DNA of 10,090 nucleotides from Patescibacteria group bacterium. GTDB taxonomy: Bacteria; Patescibacteriota; Minisyncoccia; Phycocordibacterales; UBA12445. The position numbers and the translations under genes were made by a program. The stretch is from positions 1 through 10,090 of the forward strand of contig JAKLHJ010000029.1 of the NCBI GenBank assembly GCA_022710205.1. The letters run 5' to 3'. The notes under the pieces were generated by a model that saw only the letters and a program-made list of their open reading frames with translations, did no database searches and had not been told where the DNA came from. Within the stretch, counting starts at the first letter, position 1, and the number at the start of each line of letters is the position of its first letter. Of the stretch, positions 1-5,544 are shown in pieces.

Positions 1-749
1 ACCTTGAGAGGTCATACGAGCTCACCTCAAAGGTCAAGAACGCACTCATTTATCCGGCTTTCGTCATCGCATCATTCATAATCGTTATGATTTTGATGCT
101 TGTATATGTTATCCCGAAACTTTCAGAAATCATTATGGAGACAGGCGGAGATATACCAATATATACGAAGATAATCATCGGATTGAGCAATTTCTTATTA
201 AATTACGGTATTTTCATTATTGCCATTATTATCGTTGCCGGATTTTTGTTGGCCAGATATTTCAAGACTGAAGATGGTGAGGCCAAGCTGTCTGAGTTGC
301 AAATGAATACTCCATATATAGGAAACTTGTATAAGATGTTCTTCCTTTCCAGGCTTTCAGACAATATGGATACGCTTATTTCTTCCGGAGTGGCGATGGT
401 GCGTTCGGTAGAGATCACGGCAGACGTTGTCGGTTCAAATCTTTACAGAGACATCCTTCTTCAGGTTGCAAATCAGGTAAAAGCCGGAAATTCCCTCTCA
501 AAATCTCTCGGGCAATATGTAGAGATTCCCCAGATCCTCGTGCAGATGGTGAAGATAGGGGAGGAGACCGGAAACCTCGGTTTCGTTTTGAAAACAATGT
601 CGCGATTTTATAAAAGAGAGGTAGATACTGCTGTAGATACCCTCGTAGGCCTCATCGAGCCGTTTATGATAGTGGCACTTGGTCTCGCGGTAGGTATATT
701 GCTCGTGTCTGTGCTAGGGCCTATATATAATATTACAACAGGTATATAG
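1..749 (+). CDS. pilC: PilC/GspF-type inner-membrane platform protein of the type IV pilus (5' truncated)
   Basis: The gene is cut by the left edge. The frame is open from base 3 and gives 248 visible residues ending in TAG, so the ATG at 87 is internal. PilC/GspF is the polytopic inner-membrane protein that couples the assembly ATPase to pilin polymerisation. The visible part starts with LERSYELTSKVKNALIYPAF, the typical region before the first membrane helix of the family, then a second hydrophobic pair near 165-265. A second T2SSF repeat follows, with the hallmark GEETGNL around 555-580, and a last membrane helix lies near the C-terminus (IEPFMIVALGLAVG). Family members are about 400 residues, so roughly the first 150 are missing. 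Prepilins and a prepilin peptidase downstream fit a pilus rather than an unrelated secretion role. The stop is followed by a terminator-like hairpin. Confidence 0.96.
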   Translation, partial: LERSYELTSKVKNALIYPAFVIASFIIVMILMLVYVIPKLSEIIMETGGDIPIYTKIIIGLSNFLLNYGIFIIAIIIVAGFLLARYFKTEDGEAKLSELQMNTPYIGNLYKMFFLSRLSDNMDTLISSGVAMVRSVEITADVVGSNLYRDILLQVANQVKAGNSLSKSLGQYVEIPQILVQMVKIGEETGNLGFVLKTMSRFYKREVDTAVDTLVGLIEPFMIVALGLAVGILLVSVLGPIYNITTGI

Positions 750-753
750 ACAG

Positions 754-781
754 GAATTAAGAATTAAGAATTACGAATTAG
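754..781. repeat. Heptamer tandem repeat GAATTAN x4, site 1
   Basis: Four consecutive 7-nt units (GAATTAA, GAATTAA, GAATTAC, GAATTAG) begin five bases after the pilC stop. Related arrays lie at 3128-3155 and 8709-8743. Here the array is purely intergenic. Confidence 0.85.
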
Positions 782-791
782 GTCAATAATC

Positions 792-832
792 GGAACCCAT
801 CTTCCAAAAAGGAAGACGGGTTCCTTAATTTT
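792..832 (+). terminator. Rho-independent terminator-like hairpin after pilC
   Basis: GGAACCCATCTTCC (792-805) pairs with GGAAGACGGGTTCC (811-824) around an AAAAA loop. The stem is 7 + 6 bp with one A:C mismatch. It is followed by TTAATTTT. Its position just past pilC suggests that it ends the upstream pilus transcript. Confidence 0.75.
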
Positions 833-847
833 ACCTCAAAACTGTTT

Positions 848-925
848 GTCATTCCCGCGAAGGCGGGAATCCATGTGAGCAAAAGGACTATTAAAAAACT
901 GGATTCCCGCCTTCGCGGGAATGAC
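848..925. repeat. REP-like pair: 26-bp perfect inverted repeat with nested palindromes
   Basis: The left copy (848-873) and right copy (900-925) are perfect reverse complements of each other over 26 bases, with a 26-nt spacer. Each copy also contains its own palindrome, ATTCCCGC-GAAG-GCGGGAAT, so the DNA or RNA can form either two small hairpins or one long one. The motif GTCATTCCCGCG...GCGGGAATCC is a widespread bacterial intergenic repeat. It produces spurious peptides such as SFPRRRESS and WIPAFAGMT, and exactly these appear on the minus strand here. It resembles REP/BIME elements moved in trans by RAYT transposases, but no such transposase is in the window. Confidence 0.85.
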
Positions 926-1106
926 GAAAAACCGTCCCTTTTTGACATATTTTGTATTTTATTTATCCACATCGGCTATTTTGCTTTTCACTTGCATGGT
1001 AGTAAAATTAAGAGCATAGGAATGTGATTCCTTGTTTCTTCAAACACGGTCGATGAACAAGATATCGCCTCCTTGTAAAATACGTTAAAAAATAAAATAA
1101 ATAAAA
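926..1106. other. Gene-free spacer upstream of the first pilin
   Basis: With the preceding features this completes a 357-base stretch without a gene. I see no credible coding sequence or RNA gene in it. It holds a small hairpin (AGGAAT-GTG-ATTCCT, 1018-1032), one TTATCCACA 9-mer (963-971), and an A/T-only run of 22 bases just before the pilin ATG. Most of it is probably 5' regulatory DNA for the pilin gene. Confidence 0.6.
1053..1081 (+). promoter_or_regulatory. Weak candidate sigma-70-type promoter for the first pilin
   Basis: TAAAAT at 1076-1081 is the best -10-like hexamer close to the gene and would give a leader of about 20 bases. The hexamer 17 bases upstream (1053-1058, ATGAAC) is a poor -35. 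An alternative is the perfect TTGACA at 942-947, but it lacks a good -10 at the right distance. A promoter is expected here because a terminator precedes it; the exact site is uncertain. Confidence 0.25.
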
Positions 1107-1607
1107 ATGTCGAATAATAGAAAAAAAGGTTTTACATTGATTGAGTTGTTGGTCGTTATTGCGATCATCGGTATGCTCGCCGCTACAGTATTGGTATCTC
1201 TCGGCACAGCCAGAGCTAAGGGTAGAGATGCGAAGAGAATTGCCGACCTTAAGAACATTGAATTAGCTATTCAGCTTTTCTCTGATTCAAACAAGGGGGC
1301 TGTTCCTGCAACGATTTCAGCGCTAACACCAACCTATCTTGCAAAAGAACCGAAGGATCCAAATACAGATGCTTCATACGCATATACCCCATGTAATCCG
1401 GTGGCTGGGAATGCTTCTAAATTTATGAAATATCAGTTGGGTGCCGATTTAGAGAACTTGGCCCCTGTTCATGAGGGGGATTCAGATACTGGGGCAACAG
1501 GAGGTAATCCTGCTCTTGTAAGCTGCACATCCGCCTTTACTGGTGAGGATGAGAGTAGTTGTATGGGTTCAGATACCAATCTGCATTGCTACGATCTGAC
1601 AAATTAG
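1107..1607 (+). CDS. Type IV prepilin (class III signal), probable major pilin or paralogue 1
   Basis: This is a 166-residue prepilin. The short basic leader MSNNRKKG is followed by FTLIELLVVIAIIG, the canonical class III motif, with cleavage after Gly8, Phe9 as the new N-terminus and Glu at mature position 5. The hydrophobic N-terminal helix runs to about residue 32 and continues into a charged, amphipathic stretch (RAKGRDAKRIADL) typical of the pilin helix. The C-terminal globular part carries four cysteines (CNP, SCTS, SCMG, HCYD) that could form two disulfides outside the cell. PilD, encoded at 2317, would process it and PilC would assemble it. No Shine-Dalgarno is visible: the ATG follows 22 A/T-only bases. 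The next gene is a paralogue 57 bases downstream with no clear terminator between them, so they are probably co-transcribed. It could instead be a GspG-type pseudopilin; the sequence alone does not separate the two. Confidence 0.93.
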   Translation: MSNNRKKGFTLIELLVVIAIIGMLAATVLVSLGTARAKGRDAKRIADLKNIELAIQLFSDSNKGAVPATISALTPTYLAKEPKDPNTDASYAYTPCNPVAGNASKFMKYQLGADLENLAPVHEGDSDTGATGGNPALVSCTSAFTGEDESSCMGSDTNLHCYDLTN

Positions 1608-1664
1608 CTAGAAGCTTTTGTTAAAAATTATTAGTCGAAAATTAATTAATAATAAATTAAAAAA

Positions 1665-2123
1665 ATGAAGAAAAAAGGATTTACACTGATTGAACTCTTG
1701 GTGGTCATCGCGATCATCGGTATTCTTTCATCAGTAGTTGTAGTTTCGTTGAACAGCGCCAGAGCTAAGGCTAGGGACGCAAAGAGAGTAGCTGACTTGG
1801 AGGCTGTAAAGGCCGCCCTCAGCTTGTATTTTGATACAAACCAGGCATATCCTGCCACTTTGGCGGGCATCGGAACAGAATTTTTGGCTTCACAGCCTGT
1901 TCCTCCGACTGCAAATGAGGTTTATCTATACGTTCCATCAGCAGATGGCTTGAGCTACCACTTGGGAGCCACACTTGAGCAGGCCGGTCACACATCTCTC
2001 TCTGCAGATAGAGACTGTTCTTCCGGTGAAGTAACAGAAGCCTCACCTGCATGTAACGGTTTTGCCGCTCCTGCAACGGGAGGATTTGCCGGAGTAGACC
2101 CTATCTACGACGTAACCCCGTAG
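1665..2123 (+). CDS. Type IV prepilin (class III signal), tandem paralogue 2
   Basis: This 152-residue prepilin has the minimal leader MKKKG before FTLIELLVVIAIIG, with Glu at mature position 5. Its N-terminal helix nearly matches the upstream pilin: the first 14 mature residues are identical, and RAKARDAKRVADL parallels RAKGRDAKRIADL. The two genes therefore look like a tandem duplication. The C-terminal halves diverge. This one has a YHLGATLEQ segment, only two cysteines (DRDC and PAC, a likely single disulfide), and a GFAGVDPIYDVTP tail. It should be processed by PilD and assembled at the inner membrane. The start follows 27 A/T-only bases without a Shine-Dalgarno. The TAG stop is the first three bases of a hairpin-forming repeat array, and a strong terminator follows, so this gene closes the pilin transcript. 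I favour it as a major pilin because of that 3' structure, but this is inference. Confidence 0.93.
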   Translation: MKKKGFTLIELLVVIAIIGILSSVVVVSLNSARAKARDAKRVADLEAVKAALSLYFDTNQAYPATLAGIGTEFLASQPVPPTANEVYLYVPSADGLSYHLGATLEQAGHTSLSADRDCSSGEVTEASPACNGFAAPATGGFAGVDPIYDVTP

Positions 2124-2214
2124 TAGAGCAAAGCTCACTACAGGGCAGGCCCCGATAGTAGAGCAAAGCTCACTACAGGGCAGACCCCGATAGTAGAGCT
2201 TGTTACAGGGCTTG
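2116..2214 (+). repeat. 35-nt direct repeat array (2.6 units) with hairpins, starting at the pilin stop codon
   Basis: Unit 1 (2121-2155) and unit 2 (2156-2190) are 35 bases each and differ at one position. A shortened third unit starts at 2191 and loses one hairpin arm (AAAGCTCAC is replaced by TTGT). Each full unit can fold as GTAGT or TAGT, bulged A, GAGC, loop AAA, GCTC, ACTA(C). It can be extended by CCC upstream pairing with GGG downstream (2116-2118 with 2143-2145 in unit 1). The first TAG is the pilin stop codon. The repeats are contiguous with no spacers, so this is not a CRISPR. A role in 3' protection or processing of the pilin mRNA is possible but not shown. Confidence 0.8.
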
Positions 2215-2238
2215 CACCACATAGGTCTTAATGAGTTT

Positions 2239-2271
2239 AAAAATCCCACCTTCAAAACGGTGGGATTTTTG
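2239..2271 (+). terminator. Strong rho-independent terminator after the pilin pair
   Basis: AAAAATCCCACC (2239-2250) pairs perfectly with GGTGGGATTTTT (2259-2270) around an 8-nt loop, giving a 12-bp stem whose 3' side ends in a T run. The A run on the other side means it could also act on the minus strand. It separates the pilin pair from pilD. Confidence 0.88.
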
Positions 2272-2301
2272 TATATCCACAGACCTTTTTTAATTTGCCT
2301 G

Positions 2302-2310
2302 TGATATAAT
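2302..2310 (+). promoter_or_regulatory. Extended -10 promoter of pilD (likely leaderless start)
   Basis: TG-A-TATAAT is a perfect extended -10 element (TG at 2302-2303, TATAAT at 2305-2310). No good -35 is seen 16-18 bases upstream, as is common for extended -10 promoters. The expected transcription start, about 7 bases after the hexamer, falls on or next to the ATG at 2317. It lies directly after the pilin terminator. Confidence 0.65.
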
Positions 2311-2316
2311 TTAAGA

Positions 2317-3120
2317 ATGGATACGATTTTTTATATCGCTACTTTTATACTAGGCACAATTATCGGAAGTTTTTTGAATGTAGTAATTTTTAGGTATAAC
2401 ACAGGCAAAACGGTGGGGGGTAGGTCTATGTGTCTCACTTGTAGCAAGACTTTGAAATGGAATCATCTTATCCCTGTATTTAGTTACCTGTTCCTTCTTG
2501 GTAAGTGCGCATACTGCAAGGCGAAGATATCTATCCAATATCCGATAATAGAGGTTCTCACCGGTTTAGCTTTTTTGCTTATCTTGCAAAGAGTTTATCT
2601 TTTCCCTATTGCGGTCATTTATTTCGCCGTATTTTCTATACTCCTTGTTATTGCGGTCTATGATTATAGGCACAAAATAATTCCGGATGGCCTTGTTTTT
2701 GCTTTTATCGGATTATCTTTCCTTAGAATTGTCGCCGAATATTTCCTCGGAGGGGGAGCATTTACCTATGACTTTGTATCCGGTCTTCTTATCGCCCTTT
2801 TCTTTGCAACGCTCTGGTGGGTGTCTGACGGTAGGTGGATGGGATTTGGAGACGCCAAGCTCGCTCTCGGCATTGGTTGGCTTCTTCCGTTCTGCCAAAA
2901 TTTGAGCGCCATAATGCTTTCCTTTTTCGTCGGTTCCATCGTGGGTCTTTTCCTCATGTTTGTCGCGAAAATAAATTCCAGAAGGAAGGGAATTCCTTTT
3001 TATTTTGATAAAGAGATTCCGTTTGCGCCATTCCTTATATTCGCAACATTCGTTTCTTTCGTTTTTAATTTTGATGTCCTAGGTTTAATAATGGGTGGAG
3101 TAATTGTTTGTTTCGGATAG
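2317..3120 (+). CDS. pilD: Prepilin peptidase / N-methyltransferase (A24 family, PilD)
   Basis: This 267-residue inner-membrane enzyme cleaves class III leaders after Gly and methylates the new N-terminal residue. After a first membrane helix carrying GSFLNVVIFR, a cytoplasmic loop holds two CxxC pairs (Cys39/Cys42 and Cys64/Cys67), the Zn-binding N-terminal domain of bifunctional peptidases. This suggests that methyltransferase activity is retained. The two catalytic aspartates of this aspartic protease are Asp116 in YDYRHKIIPD and Asp179 in GFGDAK, 63 residues apart as expected. Several further hydrophobic helices follow. Length is normal. It is the first gene of the block that also encodes four minor prepilins, and it should also process the two pilins upstream. 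The ATG has no Shine-Dalgarno and sits about 7 bases after a TATAAT box. Confidence 0.96.
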   Translation: MDTIFYIATFILGTIIGSFLNVVIFRYNTGKTVGGRSMCLTCSKTLKWNHLIPVFSYLFLLGKCAYCKAKISIQYPIIEVLTGLAFLLILQRVYLFPIAVIYFAVFSILLVIAVYDYRHKIIPDGLVFAFIGLSFLRIVAEYFLGGGAFTYDFVSGLLIALFFATLWWVSDGRWMGFGDAKLALGIGWLLPFCQNLSAIMLSFFVGSIVGLFLMFVAKINSRRKGIPFYFDKEIPFAPFLIFATFVSFVFNFDVLGLIMGGVIVCFG

Positions 3121-3127
3121 TTCAAAA

Positions 3128-3155
3128 GAATTATGAATTACGAATTAAGAATTAA
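3128..3155. repeat. Heptamer tandem repeat GAATTAN x4, site 2, overlapping a start codon
   Basis: The units are GAATTAT, GAATTAC, GAATTAA and GAATTAA, followed by a partial unit. The junction of units 1 and 2 creates the ATG at 3133, and the array encodes the first residues of the downstream protein (MNYELRIKN). The order of unit types is partly inverted relative to site 1. Confidence 0.85.
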
Positions 3156-4041
3156 GAATACAAAAAATACTCAGTGTTCTGGGTTTCAAAATTTTCCGAC
3201 AATAAAAAACAAGAGAAGGGTTTGTTTGGTGTCCGGGTTCTCGTTATTTGAAATGATAGTGGTTTTGGCGGTTGTTGCTTTTGTGGCCTCCGTTACTTTT
3301 TCTAGTTTCCCGAAGATGAACAGCAAGCTCTCACTGGACTTGCTTACACAGGACGTCGCTCTGACAGTGAGACAGGCTCAGATATATGGAACAACGGTTT
3401 TCGGGGTGGGGGATGTGACTAGCGGCGGCGCGGGTGCCAACTATCAGGCTTATGGAGTAAGTTTCCCAAGCCCGGAAATAAGGGGAGATGATGGAAATTA
3501 TAGATATACGCTATTTGCGGATGTCCCGAGTCTAAATGAGCCGGTTACCGCAGACGTCAATTCTCCTAAAAATAGATATGATGAATATCTTGGAGGAGCT
3601 AATCAAATTTGCATGAATGATTCAGAGGCCTGTCTTGTGTCTGTTTGTGGCAATCCGACTGCCTTGCCTTTCAAAAATGAGTGTTTGCAAAGATTTATCG
3701 TTTCAGGAAGGGACGAGGTCAGCTCGCTTTGTTTGAATTACATGAATAGCGGCAACAAGTCTGCTACTAAAGACCAAAGGGTATCTGCCTGTGAGTCGCC
3801 GACTCTCTCTCAAACCTGCGATAATACGCAAGAAACCATAACGAAGCCGGACCCGGGTTCATCTGTAGATATTGTATTCCGAAGGCCGAAATTACAGGCA
3901 TCTATAACCGCAAAAAATTCCGCTTGTGGTAGCGGAGGATACTTTGCCCCCAATAATATTGGTATAGTTTTGAAATCGGATTCCGGTGATGCAAGGGTTG
4001 TCGTGGTTTGGAGAAACGGGCAAATATCAATAGACCGATAA
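3133..4041 (+). CDS. Minor prepilin, FimT/GspH-like
   Basis: This 302-residue protein has a class III prepilin motif set back from the start: GFSLFEMIVVLAVVAFVASV, with cleavage after Gly35, Phe36 as mature residue 1 and Glu40 at +5. The region after the helix (LLTQDVALTVRQAQIYGTTVFG) resembles GspH/FimT proteins, which have a similar SxL...DLxxxxRxAq layout. The large C-terminal domain contains many cysteines, mostly in pairs likely to be oxidised outside the cell. The first nine residues come from a heptamer repeat, so the annotated ATG may be recent or wrong. A TTG at 3226 with GAAGG upstream would give MVSG before the cleavage site, but that leader has no positive charge, so I keep the ATG. 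It follows pilD after 12 bases and precedes another prepilin by 26 bases, so it is probably in the same operon. The role would be pilus priming or a tip component, by family analogy. Confidence 0.85.
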   Translation: MNYELRIKNTKNTQCSGFQNFPTIKNKRRVCLVSGFSLFEMIVVLAVVAFVASVTFSSFPKMNSKLSLDLLTQDVALTVRQAQIYGTTVFGVGDVTSGGAGANYQAYGVSFPSPEIRGDDGNYRYTLFADVPSLNEPVTADVNSPKNRYDEYLGGANQICMNDSEACLVSVCGNPTALPFKNECLQRFIVSGRDEVSSLCLNYMNSGNKSATKDQRVSACESPTLSQTCDNTQETITKPDPGSSVDIVFRRPKLQASITAKNSACGSGGYFAPNNIGIVLKSDSGDARVVVVWRNGQISIDR

Positions 4042-4067
4042 GGAAAGTGCTAAGCGAAAAGCGAAAA

Positions 4068-4721
4068 ATGCAACACAGAAAAAACAACAAAAAAACAGGG
4101 TTCACACTCATCGAGCTGATGGTTTCTATCTCAATTTTTAGCGTTGTTATGCTCATCGTTATCGGAGCTCTGCTTATGCTAAATGATGCGAACAAGAAGG
4201 CGCAGGCCATGAGAGCCATTGTAGATAATCTAAACTTTGCCACAGAAGATATGACGAGAAATATCAGGACCGGTAGAGATTTTAAATGCGGACTATCCGT
4301 CGCAAACGGTAGAGTGAACACTGCCGCTAGAGATTGCCAGCGTAGCGATGTCGAGACCGGCATAAGCACCCTCGGATTTACAGGCATAAGCACCGATGCT
4401 CTTACTCAGACCTGCTACGTTTATTCTTTTAGGCAAAAAACCGACACTCTCCCCGGTTCAATTAGCTATGGTTCAAAGGACATAGACTCCGGTAGGGATT
4501 GCGTAGAGTATTTTTCAAGTATTCAGTTGAGCGAGCTCGTTTCTCCGGAAGTTGAAGTGGCGGGGTTGCAATTTTATGTTTTCAATGAAACCTCATCGGG
4601 ACCGGATCAGCAGCCGATTGTAATCTTGGCGCTGAGCGGGGATATAAATGTAGAGCAATATAAATTCAAGACGCCTTTTAATATTCAAACCACCGTTTCG
4701 CAGAGAGGAAAAGCGTTTTAA
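4068..4721 (+). CDS. Minor prepilin, PilW/GspJ-like
   Basis: This is a 217-residue prepilin: basic leader MQHRKNNKKTG, then FTLIELMVSISIFSVVMLIV, with cleavage after Gly11 and Glu16 at mature +5. The segment after the membrane helix (LNFATEDMTRNIRTGRDFKCG) matches the pattern of PilW/GspJ proteins, where an amphipathic helix ends in an M-R-x-I-R motif. Four cysteines lie in the periplasm-facing domain. I chose the ATG at 4068. A longer frame from TTG at 4008 would overlap the preceding gene by 34 bases and add 20 residues with no recognisable role. AAGGA at 4041-4045 is too far away to be a convincing Shine-Dalgarno for either start. The gene belongs to the minor-pilin run and ends 6 bases before a strong 76-nt palindrome. 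Confidence 0.87.
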   Translation: MQHRKNNKKTGFTLIELMVSISIFSVVMLIVIGALLMLNDANKKAQAMRAIVDNLNFATEDMTRNIRTGRDFKCGLSVANGRVNTAARDCQRSDVETGISTLGFTGISTDALTQTCYVYSFRQKTDTLPGSISYGSKDIDSGRDCVEYFSSIQLSELVSPEVEVAGLQFYVFNETSSGPDQQPIVILALSGDINVEQYKFKTPFNIQTTVSQRGKAF

Positions 4722-4726
4722 AAATG

Positions 4727-4802
4727 ATTTACCCTGTTTAGTAAAATTTTTTAAAAAATTTAAAATTTAATTACAATTAAATTTTTACTTAACAGGGTAA
4801 AT
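4727..4802. repeat. 76-nt palindromic element with 24-nt terminal inverted repeats
   Basis: The left end (4727-4750) and right end (4779-4802) are inverted repeats matching at 22 of 24 positions, reading ATTTACCCTG... and ...CAGGGTAAAT. The 28-nt interior is almost pure A/T. In RNA it would form a long stem inside the minor-pilin operon, between the PilW-like and PilV-like genes. The outer GGGTAAAT is shared with the 105-nt elements around ligA. It is not followed by a long T run, so a simple terminator is not the obvious reading. Confidence 0.8.
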
Positions 4803-4853
4803 AAAATAACAAAAACGAGCCGTTGCTTCTAAAATAAAATATATAAAAAATAA

Positions 4854-5543
4854 ATGCTGAATATATTAAGAAAAAAACAAAATATTCCCGGAACAACCTT
4901 GCGAAGCAAAAGGACGGCTCGTTTGGTGTCGGGGTTTACTATTATAGAGGCGCTAGTCGCTATTTCTATTCTTACGATTGCTGTGACCGGTCCTCTTTCT
5001 TTGGCTTCAAAAGGGATTAGTTATTCTAGCTATGCAAAGGATGAGATTACTGCTTTTTATCTGGCCAATGAGGCGATAGACGTCATCAGAAATATTAGAG
5101 ATACAAACATCAACCAGGGGAAGGGTTGGCTTAGAATTCCGGTCAAACAGGGTGTCGTAGAGAATGAGACAGACATTACAGACCGGTGCGGAAGCTCAGA
5201 CGGCTGTTATTTTGATGTTTGGCAGAGTCCTCCGGACCTACGGTCCGCATTTATATCCGGGAAAGAGCTAACAACCCTTAAGACTTGCAATACATCGGGG
5301 CTTGTCAGATTTGGTTATAATTTTGATTGGCCTACTAAATTTAGTCTTAATAAAGACTGCTCTTCAGATAACGATATAGATCAAACATATTTTTCAAGGA
5401 CTATTACAATAACTCCCGTGGATTCGGATGCGGAAGGACCAACAGAAGTTAGAGCGACGGCGACTGTCTCTTGGGTGACCAGAAGCGGAATGGAAAGAAG
5501 TGTCACAATAACTGAAAATATTTTTAGATTAAATACTATCTAA
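4854..5543 (+). CDS. Minor prepilin, PilV/GspI-like
   Basis: This is a 229-residue prepilin. A 27-residue basic leader ends in RTARLVSG, followed by FTIIEALVAISILTIAVTG with Glu32 at mature +5. The stretch after the helix, AFYLANEAIDVIRNIRD, matches the PilV/GspI pattern in which LAxEAxxxxRNxRD follows the membrane helix. The C-terminal domain has cysteines (DRCGSSDGC, TCN, DCSS) and ends in a beta-rich segment (VRATATVSWVTRSG). The ATG follows 24 A/T-only bases without a Shine-Dalgarno. A TTG at 4923 is a possible internal start but would remove the basic residues. The leader DNA around 4921-4936 nearly matches that of the FimT-like gene (3224-3239). It is followed one base later by the PilX-like gene, indicating tight coupling. 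Confidence 0.87.
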   Translation: MLNILRKKQNIPGTTLRSKRTARLVSGFTIIEALVAISILTIAVTGPLSLASKGISYSSYAKDEITAFYLANEAIDVIRNIRDTNINQGKGWLRIPVKQGVVENETDITDRCGSSDGCYFDVWQSPPDLRSAFISGKELTTLKTCNTSGLVRFGYNFDWPTKFSLNKDCSSDNDIDQTYFSRTITITPVDSDAEGPTEVRATATVSWVTRSGMERSVTITENIFRLNTI

Positions 5544-5544
5544 A

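Noticed and set aside
963..971. DnaA box TTATCCACA
   Set aside because: It is a single isolated 9-mer with no cluster, no dnaA/dnaN nearby and no AT-rich unwinding pattern; chance occurrence is likely.
778..972. 64-residue minus-strand frame with SFPRRRESS and WIPAFAGMT
   Set aside because: It is the well-known spurious translation of the GTCATTCCCGCG-type inverted repeats and also covers a terminator; it has no start context or domain.
2121..2214. Possible CRISPR array in the 35-nt repeats
   Set aside because: Units are directly contiguous with no spacers, only two are complete, and there are no cas genes.
2687..2905. 72-residue plus-strand frame inside pilD
   Set aside because: It is an out-of-frame shadow of pilD spanning the catalytic Asp179 region, with no independent support.
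4008..4067. TTG-initiated extension of the PilW-like prepilin overlapping the previous gene
   Set aside because: It would overlap the upstream gene by 34 bases and lengthen the leader; the ATG at 4068 gives a normal basic leader.
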